Assembly (NCBI GenBank): GCA_964226685.1
Contig: CAXQRU010000151.1
Span: 1-13,175, forward strand
DNA length: 13,175 bases
Source: CAXQRU01 sp964226685
GTDB taxonomy: Bacteria > Pseudomonadota > Gammaproteobacteria > Pseudomonadales > Cellvibrionaceae
Direction of reading: 5' to 3'
The notes beneath the pieces were generated by a model. That model had not been told where the DNA came from. It worked only from the letters and a program-made list of their open reading frames with translations, and made no database searches. Position 1 is the first letter of the stretch; each line of letters opens with the position of its first letter. Positions 1 through 7,162 of this stretch are shown in pieces. A program made the position numbers and the translations under genes.

Positions 1-18
1 CGTGTGCTCTTCCGATCT
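1..18. other. Illumina adapter remnant (left end)
   Basis: The first 18 bases end in GCTCTTCCGATCT, which is the 3' end of the TruSeq index-side adapter as generally known. It is library sequence rather than genome. The biological insert therefore begins at about base 19, inside pilO. Confidence 0.95.
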
Positions 19-404
19 CACAAATGGCGGAAATTAATAAAAGATTGGATGAATTCCGTCAGCGCTTGCCCGATAAAAAAGAAGTGCCTGGCTTATTGGA
101 CGACATCGATGATAAGGGAACGTTCACGGGTTTGAATATCGACAGCATCAAGCTGATCGAGGAGAAAAATAGTGAGCTCTATGTTGAGCTGCCCGTCGAT
201 ATCGTCGCCAGAGGCACATACAACGATGTGGGTGAGTTTATCAGTGAGGTTGCCGACATGCAGCGGATTGTCACTTTCCATAATTTCACGATTAAAACTC
301 CTGAAAAGGGTTCAGATGACTTATTAGAAATCAGCATTCTAGCGAAAACGTATCGTATCCAAGAGGACGAGGCATTGATGGTTCCTAAGGGAGGTAAGCC
401 ATGA
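19..404 (+). CDS. pilO: PilO, type IV pilus inner-membrane alignment protein (5'-truncated)
   Basis: This is the C-terminal part of PilO. PilO pairs with PilN in the inner membrane, and their periplasmic domains join PilP to connect the pilus motor with the PilQ secretin. The reading frame is open to the insert edge, with a Gln codon just before the ATG at 24, so that ATG is probably an internal Met and not the start. Visible are the end of the coiled coil (RLDEFRQRLPDKKEVPGLL) and the ferredoxin-like core, with family-typical stretches ELPVDI, GTYNDVGEFIS and RIVTFHNFTI. About 127 residues remain of the roughly 200 usual for the family; the transmembrane helix and most of the coiled coil are outside the window. 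The stop overlaps the pilP start as ATGA. The assignment rests on sequence resemblance and the pilP-pilQ context. Confidence 0.93.
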
Positions 405-946
405 AGTTAGCGAAATTATCAGGCTTGCTCTTTATGTCGTTGGGTCTTACGGGCTGTTTGATGGGCTCGAATGATGATATTGACAAATATATAGCAAGCA
501 AGGCCGATACTAAACCTAAGCCGATTCCGCAGGTTAAATTTGTGGAGACCGTCAAGAAGATTGCGTTTAGCCCCACGGAAGGTAAAGCGCCTTTCACGCC
601 GCCCGAGATAGAAAAGGTGACCAAAATTACCGATGAGGATTGTACGGCGGATCAGGTTGCACGCGAACTCTGTCCAGATTTGAAACGCTCAAAACAGCAG
701 CTTGAGAAGTTTGACTTCTTAGATTTGTCGATGGTAGGTACGTATTCACAATCCGGCAGTTTATGGGCTTTAATTGAAGATCCTTCTGGTCAAATACACC
801 GTGTCCGCACGGGTTATTACATGGGTAAAGAATATGGCAAGATTGTATCGATTACTCCAAATAGGATTGATTTATCAGAGTTTACTAAAAATGATGGTAA
901 ATGGTTGAAACGATCTCGAGTAAAGTTGCTAAAGGTTAAGGATTAG
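401..946 (+). CDS. pilP: PilP, type IV pilus assembly lipoprotein
   Basis: PilP is an inner-membrane lipoprotein that binds the PilN/PilO heterodimer and the N-terminal domains of PilQ, bridging the pilus machine across the periplasm. The 181-residue product starts with a lipoprotein signal peptide ending in the lipobox LTGC, with Cys19 as the lipidated residue. A Pro- and charge-rich flexible linker follows (about 24-75). The C-terminal beta-sandwich (about 92-181) contains FLDLSMVGTY, ALIEDPSGQIHRVRTGYYMG and a KWLKR stretch typical of PilP. Two cysteines, Cys81 and Cys91, lie just before the folded domain and could form a disulfide; this is inference. A ribosome binding site (AAGGGAGG, 387-394) precedes the start, which overlaps the pilO stop by four bases. 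Only four bases separate the gene from pilQ. Confidence 0.95.
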   Translation: MKLAKLSGLLFMSLGLTGCLMGSNDDIDKYIASKADTKPKPIPQVKFVETVKKIAFSPTEGKAPFTPPEIEKVTKITDEDCTADQVARELCPDLKRSKQQLEKFDFLDLSMVGTYSQSGSLWALIEDPSGQIHRVRTGYYMGKEYGKIVSITPNRIDLSEFTKNDGKWLKRSRVKLLKVKD

Positions 947-950
947 GGCT

Positions 951-3122
951 ATGTTAAGAATATTAAAAAGGGCTATCGCTATGGCATTTATACGTCCCAT
1001 CTCATTTGTTCTGTTTTTGTTCCTGGCCAATGTGGCTTCGGCAAATACGCTTCAAGACTTGTCATTTGCTGAGCTGCCTGGCGGCAAGCTTGAAATGCGG
1101 GCAACATTCTCCCAGCCACCAGAGCAACCCGAGTCCTACGCAATTGATAGTCCTGCACGGATTGTGATCGATTTTTCAAGTGTGGACAGCCAGATCGATC
1201 AGAAAAAATTCCAGTTGGGATTTGGTGTCGCCCAAAGCGCTTTGGTTTTGAGCAGTGATAATCGTACTCGAGTGATTGTCAACCTAACGAATTCGGCTCC
1301 CTATGAAACTAGAGTTGAGGGTAACGCGGTGGTTACCGTAATTGGTAATAGTACGCCCGGTGCTAGCCCAGCGGCTACATCAACCAACAGCACAGGTACG
1401 ACTACGGTGAGAAATTTTGGAGCGCGTGTGAATAGTCTCCAAGATGTAGACTTCAGAAGAGATCCTACCGGTGCCGGTAAGGTGATCGTGAGCCTTTCCA
1501 GTAATGCCAATGCCACTGTGAGACAAAATTCTAAGGGTGTTGAAATCAGCTTTTTAAATACAGAAATTCCCGATGCACTTCGTCGGCGTTTGGATGTCAA
1601 CGATTTTGGTACCCCAGTCAATTCTATTGAGTCGTTCAAAGATGGCCGTAACACCAAGATTGTTATCAAGGCATCGGGTACATACGACTACTTGGCTTAT
1701 CAGTCGGACAATCAATACATTCTTAGCGTTAAACCCCTAACAGCCAAAGAAATTGAAGATAAGCGTAAAAAGTTTGCCTTTAAAGGACAGCGAATTTCTC
1801 TTAACTTTCAGGACATTGAAGTTCGAGCCGTATTGAAAATCATTGCTGAATTCACCAATTTAAATATGGTAGTCAGTGATACTGTTAGTGGCAGCATTAC
1901 TCTAAAATTAGATGATGTACCTTGGGATCAGGCTTTGGACTTGGTGTTGAAAACCAAGGGCTTGGACAAGCGCCAGACGGGTAGTGTGATTTATGTCGCC
2001 CCTGCGGTAGAGATCGCTGAGCGTGAACAGCAAGAGCTTGAAAACGAGCTTAAGCGTCAACAGTTGGCCCCCTTGCGCACTGAAAACTTCCGCGTGAAGT
2101 ATGCCAATGCCATGTCTATTTACACCGGTCTATTTAAAGACAATGAAACGGCGTCCGGCTCAGGCAATAATGAAGATGATGACGATAAAAGAAGCTTTTT
2201 GTCTCCTCGAGGGCAGGCGATTGTTGATGAGCGCACCAACACTATCATCATGACGGATATTGAAGAGAAGATTGAAGAGTTTCGAGATATCTTAGATCAA
2301 ATCGATGTGCCTGTGCGTCAGGTGATGATTGAGTCGCGTATCGTGATTGCCAACACCGATTTTCGTAAGGAATTGGGTATTCGTATCGCGGGTGATGGAT
2401 CGCATTCTCGCAATGGTCATAAATTCGAGGCAACCGGTCGCCTAGAGGGGCTAGTGAACAATGATGGCCAGGGTCCAGAGGGCGTTTTTATCGATTCTGA
2501 TGGCGATGGTATTAGTGATGATGAGCGTGATCTGGTCAGCTCCAACCTAGTGGATTTGGGCGTTGCTGGTGCAGCTGGTTCGTTAGCCTTAAACATTTTG
2601 ACTGACAATATTCTATTGGGCTTAGAGCTGTCAGCCCTGGAGAGTTCTGGTTATGCGGAAATTGTGTCGCAACCAAAAGTGATTACTGGCGATAAGCAAC
2701 AAGCCAGTATCGAATCCGGTCAGGAGATTGCGTTCACTGTTGTGTCTCAAGATGGCGCTAACGTTCAGTTCAAAGAAGCTAAGTTGAAATTGGATGTAAC
2801 CCCGCAAATCACGCCAGATAACCGGGTGATTATGACGCTCAAAATTAACCAGGACTCGATTGGTGAGGTAGAGACTACTACCGGTATTCCCACCATCGAT
2901 GTCACAGAGTTGAATACTCAAGTATTGGTTGGCGATGGTCAAACGGTGGTTTTAGGTGGTATATTCCAGGTATCTAGTGTTACCGGTCAAACTAAAGTGC
3001 CGCTCTTAGGTGATATTCCAGGGGTGGGCCGCTTGTTCCGGAATGATATTAAGCGTGAAGATAAACAAGAGCTGTTGATTTTCATTACACCTAAAATTCT
3101 ATCGGATACTTTAGTCGAATAA
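951..3122 (+). CDS. pilQ: PilQ, type IV pilus outer-membrane secretin
   Basis: PilQ forms the outer-membrane channel through which the pilus fibre leaves the cell. The 723-residue product has a signal peptide (cleavage likely after VASA, residue 31) and two AMIN domains (about 33-131 and 160-262) that bind peptidoglycan in this family, joined by a Ser/Thr/Ala-rich linker. Next come the secretin/TonB short N-terminal (N0) domain (about 278-350), an N1/KH-like domain (about 373-455) with an acidic loop, and the secretin barrel (about 456-717), which ends with VPLLGDIPGVGRLFR. A loop at about 481-535 carries DSDGDGISDDE, a calcium-site-like motif. AAGGA at 938-942 stands eight bases before the start used. 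A second ATG at 981, also with a good ribosome binding site (965-972), would give a 713-residue form with a shorter signal peptide. pilQ runs three bases ahead of aroK. Confidence 0.96.
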   Translation: MLRILKRAIAMAFIRPISFVLFLFLANVASANTLQDLSFAELPGGKLEMRATFSQPPEQPESYAIDSPARIVIDFSSVDSQIDQKKFQLGFGVAQSALVLSSDNRTRVIVNLTNSAPYETRVEGNAVVTVIGNSTPGASPAATSTNSTGTTTVRNFGARVNSLQDVDFRRDPTGAGKVIVSLSSNANATVRQNSKGVEISFLNTEIPDALRRRLDVNDFGTPVNSIESFKDGRNTKIVIKASGTYDYLAYQSDNQYILSVKPLTAKEIEDKRKKFAFKGQRISLNFQDIEVRAVLKIIAEFTNLNMVVSDTVSGSITLKLDDVPWDQALDLVLKTKGLDKRQTGSVIYVAPAVEIAEREQQELENELKRQQLAPLRTENFRVKYANAMSIYTGLFKDNETASGSGNNEDDDDKRSFLSPRGQAIVDERTNTIIMTDIEEKIEEFRDILDQIDVPVRQVMIESRIVIANTDFRKELGIRIAGDGSHSRNGHKFEATGRLEGLVNNDGQGPEGVFIDSDGDGISDDERDLVSSNLVDLGVAGAAGSLALNILTDNILLGLELSALESSGYAEIVSQPKVITGDKQQASIESGQEIAFTVVSQDGANVQFKEAKLKLDVTPQITPDNRVIMTLKINQDSIGEVETTTGIPTIDVTELNTQVLVGDGQTVVLGGIFQVSSVTGQTKVPLLGDIPGVGRLFRNDIKREDKQELLIFITPKILSDTLVE

Positions 3123-3125
3123 TTT

Positions 3126-3653
3126 ATGCCAAAAACGGTTGTACTGGTCGGCCTGATGGGAGCCGGAAAATCTACCATCGGCCGCCTGTTGGCCAAGATA
3201 TTAAAGTTACCTTTTAAAGATACCGACCAAGAAATAGAGCATCGTGCCGGTGCTGATATTTCTTGGATTTTTGATCAAGAGCAGGAGCATGGTTTTCGTC
3301 AGCGGGAAGCGGCCGTCTTGGCGGATCTGCTGTCGGGTGAGCCGATGGTGCTTGCAACCGGTGGTGGTATCGTCACCCAAGAAGAGAATCGTGAGCTTTT
3401 AAAGGGGGGGGCTGAGGTTGTCTATCTTTCGGCTAGTCCTGAATTGCTTTACTCGCGCATTCAAAAAGACAAAAGAAGACCGCTTCTGCAAGTTGATAAT
3501 CCTCTCGCAGTAATGAAATCACTCTTTGAGCAACGCGATCCTTATTACCGAGAAGTGTCTAATCATATTATTACAACAGGGACTTCCAGTCCCAAGCATG
3601 TTGCTCAAGAGATAGCCAAGGCTATTGGCGTTTCTTCACACAATCTTCACTAG
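3126..3653 (+). CDS. aroK: Shikimate kinase
   Basis: AroK phosphorylates shikimate at the 3-hydroxyl using ATP, a cytoplasmic step of aromatic amino acid biosynthesis. The 175-residue length is normal. Seen are the Walker A loop GLMGAGKST (9-17), the DTD motif with Asp32 and Asp34 for Mg and shikimate, Arg58 in GFRQRE, the substrate-binding GGG (79-81), the lid arginines in KRRPL (about 117-118) and Arg137 in QRDPYY. The start is three bases after the pilQ stop and has no clear ribosome binding site, so translation is probably coupled to pilQ. The pilQ-aroK order is common in gammaproteobacteria, where aroB usually follows; here it does not. A run of eight G at 3404-3411 is in frame and is a possible indel-prone site. 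Confidence 0.95.
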   Translation: MPKTVVLVGLMGAGKSTIGRLLAKILKLPFKDTDQEIEHRAGADISWIFDQEQEHGFRQREAAVLADLLSGEPMVLATGGGIVTQEENRELLKGGAEVVYLSASPELLYSRIQKDKRRPLLQVDNPLAVMKSLFEQRDPYYREVSNHIITTGTSSPKHVAQEIAKAIGVSSHNLH

Positions 3654-3682
3654 TACTTCACTCACTTTTTGAGCGGCGTGGT

Positions 3683-3688
3683 TATAAT
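3683..3688 (+). promoter_or_regulatory. Candidate -10 box for a transcript in the aroK-psd gap
   Basis: A perfect TATAAT lies 30 bases after the aroK stop. No good -35 is placed correctly: the hexamers at 16-18 bp spacing match TTGACA in at most about three positions, and the nearby TTGAGC is only eight bases away. Transcription would start near 3694-3695, at the foot of the first stem-loop. The promoter is plausible because an intrinsic terminator ends a compact structured region about 110 bases downstream. Confidence 0.35.
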
Positions 3689-3693
3689 GCACC

Positions 3694-3805
3694 CACTTAG
3701 TGGTTAGTTGCGAGCACTAAGTCTATCCGGCAGGGCCGCTCCAGCCCAGTGCGATATGTGCTTAATCGCGTCGGTTAGTTTTGGCTCCCTCACGGGAGCC
3801 TTTTT
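3694..3805 (+). ncRNA. Candidate small RNA between aroK and psd
   Basis: I do not recognise the family. The stretch is non-coding, about 112 bases, and densely structured. Stem-loop 1 pairs ACTTAGTG (3695-3702) perfectly with CACTAAGT (3715-3722). A weaker GGGC/GCCC stem lies at 3733-3747. GCGAT/ATCGC pairs at 3751-3769. An intrinsic terminator closes the unit at 3783-3805. The octamer GGTTAGTT occurs twice, at 3702-3709 (mainly the loop of stem 1) and at 3773-3780 (just before the terminator), both likely single-stranded. A consensus -10 box sits just upstream. It could instead be only the structured 3' UTR of the pil-aroK transcript. No tRNA, 4.5S, tmRNA or CsrB-like signature (repeated GGA loops) is seen. 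Confidence 0.4.
3783..3805 (+). terminator. Rho-independent terminator after aroK / candidate sRNA
   Basis: A perfect 7-bp stem GGCTCCC-TCAC-GGGAGCC (3783-3800) is followed by five T (3801-3805). The minus strand has no T run after the stem, so it works for the plus strand only and does not explain how the convergent psd transcript ends. Its tail overlaps the psd stop codon region (3804-3806). Confidence 0.85.
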
Positions 3806-4655
3806 ATAAAACGCTTCCTATTGCTTCTCCCATTTTCACTGGGCTATTGGCCTCAAGTGAATCATGCCATTTCATGACATTTGGCCCAAACAGTACGATA
3901 GCCGTTGAGCCTAGTTTGAATAAGCCCATTTCATCGCCTTTTTTTAGATGGATGCTCTCGTTAGAACCGTAGTTGACGATAGAGGTTTGTTGGCTTTTAG
4001 GGGCCACTGTTCCAGCCCAACTGGTTTCGATGCTGGCGACAATCATGGCGCCCACCAGGACTAGGGCCATTGGCCCAAGCGGGGTGTCAAATAAACAGAC
4101 GACCCTTTCATTGCGAGCAAATAAACCCGGTAGCTCGTCGGCGGTTCGAGTGTTGACGGAAAATAGTTTTCCGGGAACATGAATCATTTTTACGAGGCGC
4201 CCATCACAGGGCATATGCACCCTGTGATAATCTTTGGGTGATAAATAAACGGTTGCAAATTGGCCGCCAATAAAGGCCTGGCTGTCCGTGCGATCGCCAC
4301 CTAATAATTCTGTGATCGAATAGTCATGCCCCTTCGCTTGCATGATTGATTCGTCGTTAATGGGGCCTATCTGGCTGATTTTGCCATCGGCTGGGCAGGT
4401 AATGCTGCTTGACGCCTGGTCGATCGGTCTAACCCCTGGCGCTAGGTGGCGAGTAAAAAAAGCATTAAAGCTTGGGAATGCCTTGGGGTCTGTGACTTTT
4501 GCCTCGCTCAGGTCAACCTGATAACGTTTTATGAACCAATTAATGAAGGGCTGTTTTATCCAGGGTATGGTGCTGGCGGCGATTTTTCCAACGAAACGAG
4601 ATAGTAATTGTTGCGGTACCCAATGTTGGCATTGGGTTTTAAACGATTGACTCAT
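3804..4655 (-). CDS. psd: Phosphatidylserine decarboxylase proenzyme
   Basis: Psd converts phosphatidylserine to phosphatidylethanolamine at the inner membrane. The 283-residue proenzyme cleaves itself at the LGST motif (248-251), turning Ser250 into the pyruvoyl cofactor at the start of the alpha chain. Other catalytic positions are present: Asp90 in PADGKI and His144/His147 in YHRVHMP. The length fits the class I bacterial enzymes (about 280-320). The frame is open further upstream, but that extension only rereads the end of the rhodanese gene. The ATG at 4655 overlaps the rhodanese stop as ATGA and yields a family-like N-terminus with the FIKRYQVDLSEA stretch. psd is therefore the second gene of a coupled pair. 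No minus-strand terminator is evident after the stop. Confidence 0.96.
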   Translation of the reverse strand: MSQSFKTQCQHWVPQQLLSRFVGKIAASTIPWIKQPFINWFIKRYQVDLSEAKVTDPKAFPSFNAFFTRHLAPGVRPIDQASSSITCPADGKISQIGPINDESIMQAKGHDYSITELLGGDRTDSQAFIGGQFATVYLSPKDYHRVHMPCDGRLVKMIHVPGKLFSVNTRTADELPGLFARNERVVCLFDTPLGPMALVLVGAMIVASIETSWAGTVAPKSQQTSIVNYGSNESIHLKKGDEMGLFKLGSTAIVLFGPNVMKWHDSLEANSPVKMGEAIGSVL

Positions 4656-5461
4656 GATAACTCCACAGGTGTGTCTGGATGATTGCCCCACTCTGACCAA
4701 GAGCCGGCATAACCTTTGATCGGGTAGCCCAGGGATTTGCCGACCAAATAAGCAAAGGCCGAGCGGTGATGGGATTGGCAATGGGTGATGATGGTTTTAT
4801 CGCCAAGGATGTTTTTTTCGGCTAAGTATTGCTTTGCGTCTGAGCGAATCCTCCAGCCGTTTTGCTTGTCCATCAACTCCGTCCATTCGCAATGAATAGC
4901 GCCTGGAATGTGACCCCCTTTCTGTGCGAGGACTCGATTGCCATCATATTCTTCTATGCTGCGAGCATCCCAGATTTGAATGCTATCGTCATTGAGGCTG
5001 GCTTGCACGTCATCGAGTTCCGCCAAGGCGCTAGGGTCAATTGTGATCGGGTAGGGCTTGGCTAATGGTTGGGCACGATGGATCTCACTGGATGTTGCCA
5101 GGCCCGCTTCGAGCCAGCTATGACGGCCACCGTTAAGATAGGAATAGTGTTGGTGTCCTATGATATCCAGAGTCCAAATGAGGCGCCCGGCCCAGCCGCC
5201 ACCTTCGTCATCATAGGCAATGACATGGGTATTTTTTGTTAGACCAAGCTGAGTGAATACATAGGATAGCTGATCGGGTGAGGGCAGTTTGCCAGGTGCG
5301 GGAGCTGTGCCTGCCATTAGAGCTTGGTAGGGCAAGAATATGGCGCCGGGTACGTGAGCTTGCCGATAATTAGCCTCGCTACTGAGATCAACAATTAATA
5401 AATTGTCTTGGTTCAAGTGTGCAAGCAAATTTTCAGGTTCTATAATAAGAGGTAGATTCAT
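4652..5461 (-). CDS. rhdA: Thiosulfate sulfurtransferase, RhdA-type tandem rhodanese
   Basis: This enzyme moves sulfane sulfur from thiosulfate to an acceptor such as cyanide, or to a cellular thiol, through a cysteine persulfide. The 269-residue protein has two rhodanese domains: an inactive N-terminal one (about 5-125) and a catalytic C-terminal one (about 145-268). Cys228 begins the active loop CQSHHR, nearly identical to the CQTHHR loop known for Azotobacter RhdA. This loop separates it from 3-mercaptopyruvate sulfurtransferases, which usually carry CGSGVT. WDARSIEEYDG and GHIPGAIH are typical rhodanese motifs. A rhodanese next to psd is also known in Pseudomonas. No signal peptide is seen, so the protein is cytoplasmic. 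The ribosome binding site is weak. Confidence 0.9.
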   Translation of the reverse strand: MNLPLIIEPENLLAHLNQDNLLIVDLSSEANYRQAHVPGAIFLPYQALMAGTAPAPGKLPSPDQLSYVFTQLGLTKNTHVIAYDDEGGGWAGRLIWTLDIIGHQHYSYLNGGRHSWLEAGLATSSEIHRAQPLAKPYPITIDPSALAELDDVQASLNDDSIQIWDARSIEEYDGNRVLAQKGGHIPGAIHCEWTELMDKQNGWRIRSDAKQYLAEKNILGDKTIITHCQSHHRSAFAYLVGKSLGYPIKGYAGSWSEWGNHPDTPVELS

Positions 5462-5515
5462 GCGATTCGCTACTTACTCAAAAAAGGCAATAGTGTGCAT
5501 AGTTATGGTCAGAAT

Positions 5516-5525
5516 AGCAATTGCT
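5516..5525. repeat. Palindrome AGCAATTGCT in the divergent intergenic region
   Basis: A perfect 10-bp palindrome lies between the divergent rhodanese and zinc-ribbon genes. It covers the place where the -35 of the TATAAT at 5538 would be. It could be a small operator, but palindromes of this length also occur by chance. Confidence 0.25.
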
Positions 5526-5537
5526 CTTAGCCTGATC

Positions 5538-5543
5538 TATAAT
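5538..5543 (+). promoter_or_regulatory. Candidate -10 box for the zinc-ribbon protein gene
   Basis: A perfect TATAAT stands 24 bases before the ATG at 5567. At 17-bp spacing the -35 position reads TAGCAA, a weak match. The implied start near 5550 gives a short leader that contains the ribosome binding site GAGG (5558-5561). Confidence 0.5.
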
Positions 5544-5566
5544 CGTCCCAAAAAGATGAGGCCTTT

Positions 5567-5917
5567 ATGATTGCTGGAATGAGAAAGAAGAACATTACTC
5601 GCCCTGCCATAGAGCATCATTGTAATTTTTGCCACAACAATCAATTCGTGCCCTATGGTCTGATTCGGTACTTCCACGTGTACTGGATTCCAATATTCAC
5701 GATCTGGAAACTCTTTGGCCTAGAGTGCACCAAATGCCAACGTCAGATGACCAAGTTAGACTTTACTCCAGCCGAGAGTAAAAAAGTCAAATCCTTGGTG
5801 TTTAAGCGCCGATATACTTTTTGGTATAACATTGGTGTTTGGGTATTATTGTTACCTCTTGTTCCTCTGGTGTTACTTTTGTTGCTGGCGTCAACGGGAA
5901 TTTTCGATTCCGTTTAG
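5567..5917 (+). CDS. Small zinc-ribbon membrane protein
   Basis: The 116-residue protein has two CxxC knuckles (Cys19/Cys22 in CNFC and Cys54/Cys57 in CTKC), expected to bind one zinc ion. Between them lies the aromatic stretch YFHVYWIPIFTIWK, which resembles the zinc_ribbon_15 type of small bacterial proteins. One hydrophobic segment (about 86-108) is probably a transmembrane helix near the C-terminus, placing the ribbon at the membrane surface. The function is unknown. GAGG is five bases upstream of the chosen ATG; Met5 is an alternative start. The last 27 bases overlap the convergent gene on the other strand. Confidence 0.8.
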   Translation: MIAGMRKKNITRPAIEHHCNFCHNNQFVPYGLIRYFHVYWIPIFTIWKLFGLECTKCQRQMTKLDFTPAESKKVKSLVFKRRYTFWYNIGVWVLLLPLVPLVLLLLLASTGIFDSV

Positions 5918-7039
5918 CGGATAAGCCAATAGCTCATTATTCTTTTTCATATAGAGATAGTTGCCATCAGCTGAAAAGCCCACCAATTTGCCGCTCACCG
6001 TTGCCACAATACTGTGGTCTTTAAGGTTGTGAACCGTGGTTTGACTGGCCGCTTTGACTAAGTAAAAGCGCTCGCTCGGGTCGATCACGGCAAGAGCCGG
6101 TAGCATTTTGGTCTCTTGCTCCAAGAGATTGGTGAGTAAAAACGTGCCTTTTTGCTTGCCAACGAGAGAGGCGTACGTGCCTGATTGACTGATGCGGGCA
6201 CCTTCTTGAAACCTAGACCAATCCTGAGTATCCACACTTTGTAGGGTTGATGTATCAAAAGCCGATAGGCTTTGATTTTCCTGTAAGAAAAGATGTCTCT
6301 CTGTGCAAGCAATGTGTCCCTGTTCTGGCTTAATAGGCCATTCTTGTCTTTGGCTAAAGTTTAATTTAGCCATCTCTTTTAAGCCGTTTTCACCATAGGT
6401 GAAAAGCGATACCACTCGATCATCACTGAAAGCGAAGAGTCGATTCAGGCAGTGAGTCGGATAATTGCCATGAAGAAATTGGACGTCTGGAATCAACTGA
6501 GCCTTGGGTATGTCCTCGGTGAGATCTTTGAAGAAATAGGTTCCATCAATCCATTTTGCTTGAGCAATTAGGCACTTGCCATCGCAGGCAAGCCAGATCT
6601 CTGTGCCCCGTTTGCCAGGGCGTGGCACTATGACCTCTTTATCTTTTACGATAGTGAGTGTATCGCCACCACCAAAAAATAGCGCGCGTTCCTCGTTATG
6701 CAAAACCAATTTTCCGGTAATGAAGATTTCCTGATCGTCAAATGAGACTTTATATTGCTGCTTGGGTAAAGCTTGGATCAGTGTATCGCCGATGGTAAAG
6801 GCTTTAGAGGTGCATATTTGAGGCGGTGCTAGTTCGCTTTCACAGTTAAAAGGAATCACTTGTTGATTCTCGGGTTCTATCAAAATGCCGAGCTTTTTGT
6901 TGGCAAGCGCCAATTGATTGCTGTTTTGGATAGGTATAGAGGTTTGGTAATGCTTTACGTTAATGGGGAAGCGTGCTGGCTCTGCTGCGTTGCAGCACGA
7001 CATAAAGAGCCATAAGGCCAAAAGATATAAGCTTTTCAT
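5891..7039 (-). CDS. Exported protein of unknown function, possibly beta-propeller-like
   Basis: I do not recognise a family. The 382-residue product starts with a signal peptide (hydrophobic residues 3-14, cleavage near CNAA, about residue 18-19). The Cys-Cys pair at 15-16 is not a good lipobox, so a soluble periplasmic protein is more likely than a lipoprotein. The mature part has six cysteines at 66/76, 152/156 and 197/245, a spacing that suggests up to three disulfides. Repeating short beta-type segments with Asp-Gly or Asp-Asp turns (FAFSDDRVVSLF, GFSADGNYLYM, LLAYPLNG) recall WD40-like or TolB-like propeller blades, but no repeat is clear enough to assign. The ATG at 7039 was chosen over a GTG at 7069 because it starts directly at the signal peptide; AAGG lies about 14 bases upstream. 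It is convergent with the zinc-ribbon gene and divergent from cca. Confidence 0.75.
   Translation of the reverse strand: MKSLYLLALWLFMSCCNAAEPARFPINVKHYQTSIPIQNSNQLALANKKLGILIEPENQQVIPFNCESELAPPQICTSKAFTIGDTLIQALPKQQYKVSFDDQEIFITGKLVLHNEERALFFGGGDTLTIVKDKEVIVPRPGKRGTEIWLACDGKCLIAQAKWIDGTYFFKDLTEDIPKAQLIPDVQFLHGNYPTHCLNRLFAFSDDRVVSLFTYGENGLKEMAKLNFSQRQEWPIKPEQGHIACTERHLFLQENQSLSAFDTSTLQSVDTQDWSRFQEGARISQSGTYASLVGKQKGTFLLTNLLEQETKMLPALAVIDPSERFYLVKAASQTTVHNLKDHSIVATVSGKLVGFSADGNYLYMKKNNELLAYPLNGIENSR
5893..5914. repeat. Hairpin in the convergent gene overlap
   Basis: An inverted repeat pairs 5893-5901 with 5907-5914, giving eight base pairs with one bulged G and a TTTCG loop. It lies exactly where the two convergent genes overlap. 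Neither strand has a T run after it, so it is not a classic intrinsic terminator, although it might slow polymerase from either side. Confidence 0.3.
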
Positions 7040-7162
7040 CTGCGAATTTGTTACCTTGTAGAGGGCCACCTATTTCAAACTGTGCTAGGAGTTCCTTAAC
7101 AACTGCGGCCCATCCAAGTGCAGACTTCCAGCGCCAGTTAGGGTAACCTTTTCTTTTTTATG

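Noticed and set aside
2175..2189. DDDDK in PilQ as a protease site
   Set aside because: It resembles an enteropeptidase site only by chance within an acidic loop; no bacterial relevance.
3404..3411. G8 run in aroK as a phase-variation switch
   Set aside because: aroK is a housekeeping gene and the frame is intact; a single homopolymer gives no evidence for switching.
3781..3972. Plus-strand open frame of 63 codons after the terminator
   Set aside because: It lies antisense to psd, whose catalytic motifs are intact; no ribosome binding site or family resemblance.
4203..4228. CRP/Vfr-type cAMP receptor site
   Set aside because: The arms read ATCACA...TGTGAT, the reverse order of the TGTGA-N6-TCACA consensus, and it is inside a coding region.
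4656..4781. N-terminal extension of Psd
   Set aside because: It reads the end of the rhodanese gene in another frame; the ATGA overlap at 4652-4655 gives the natural start.
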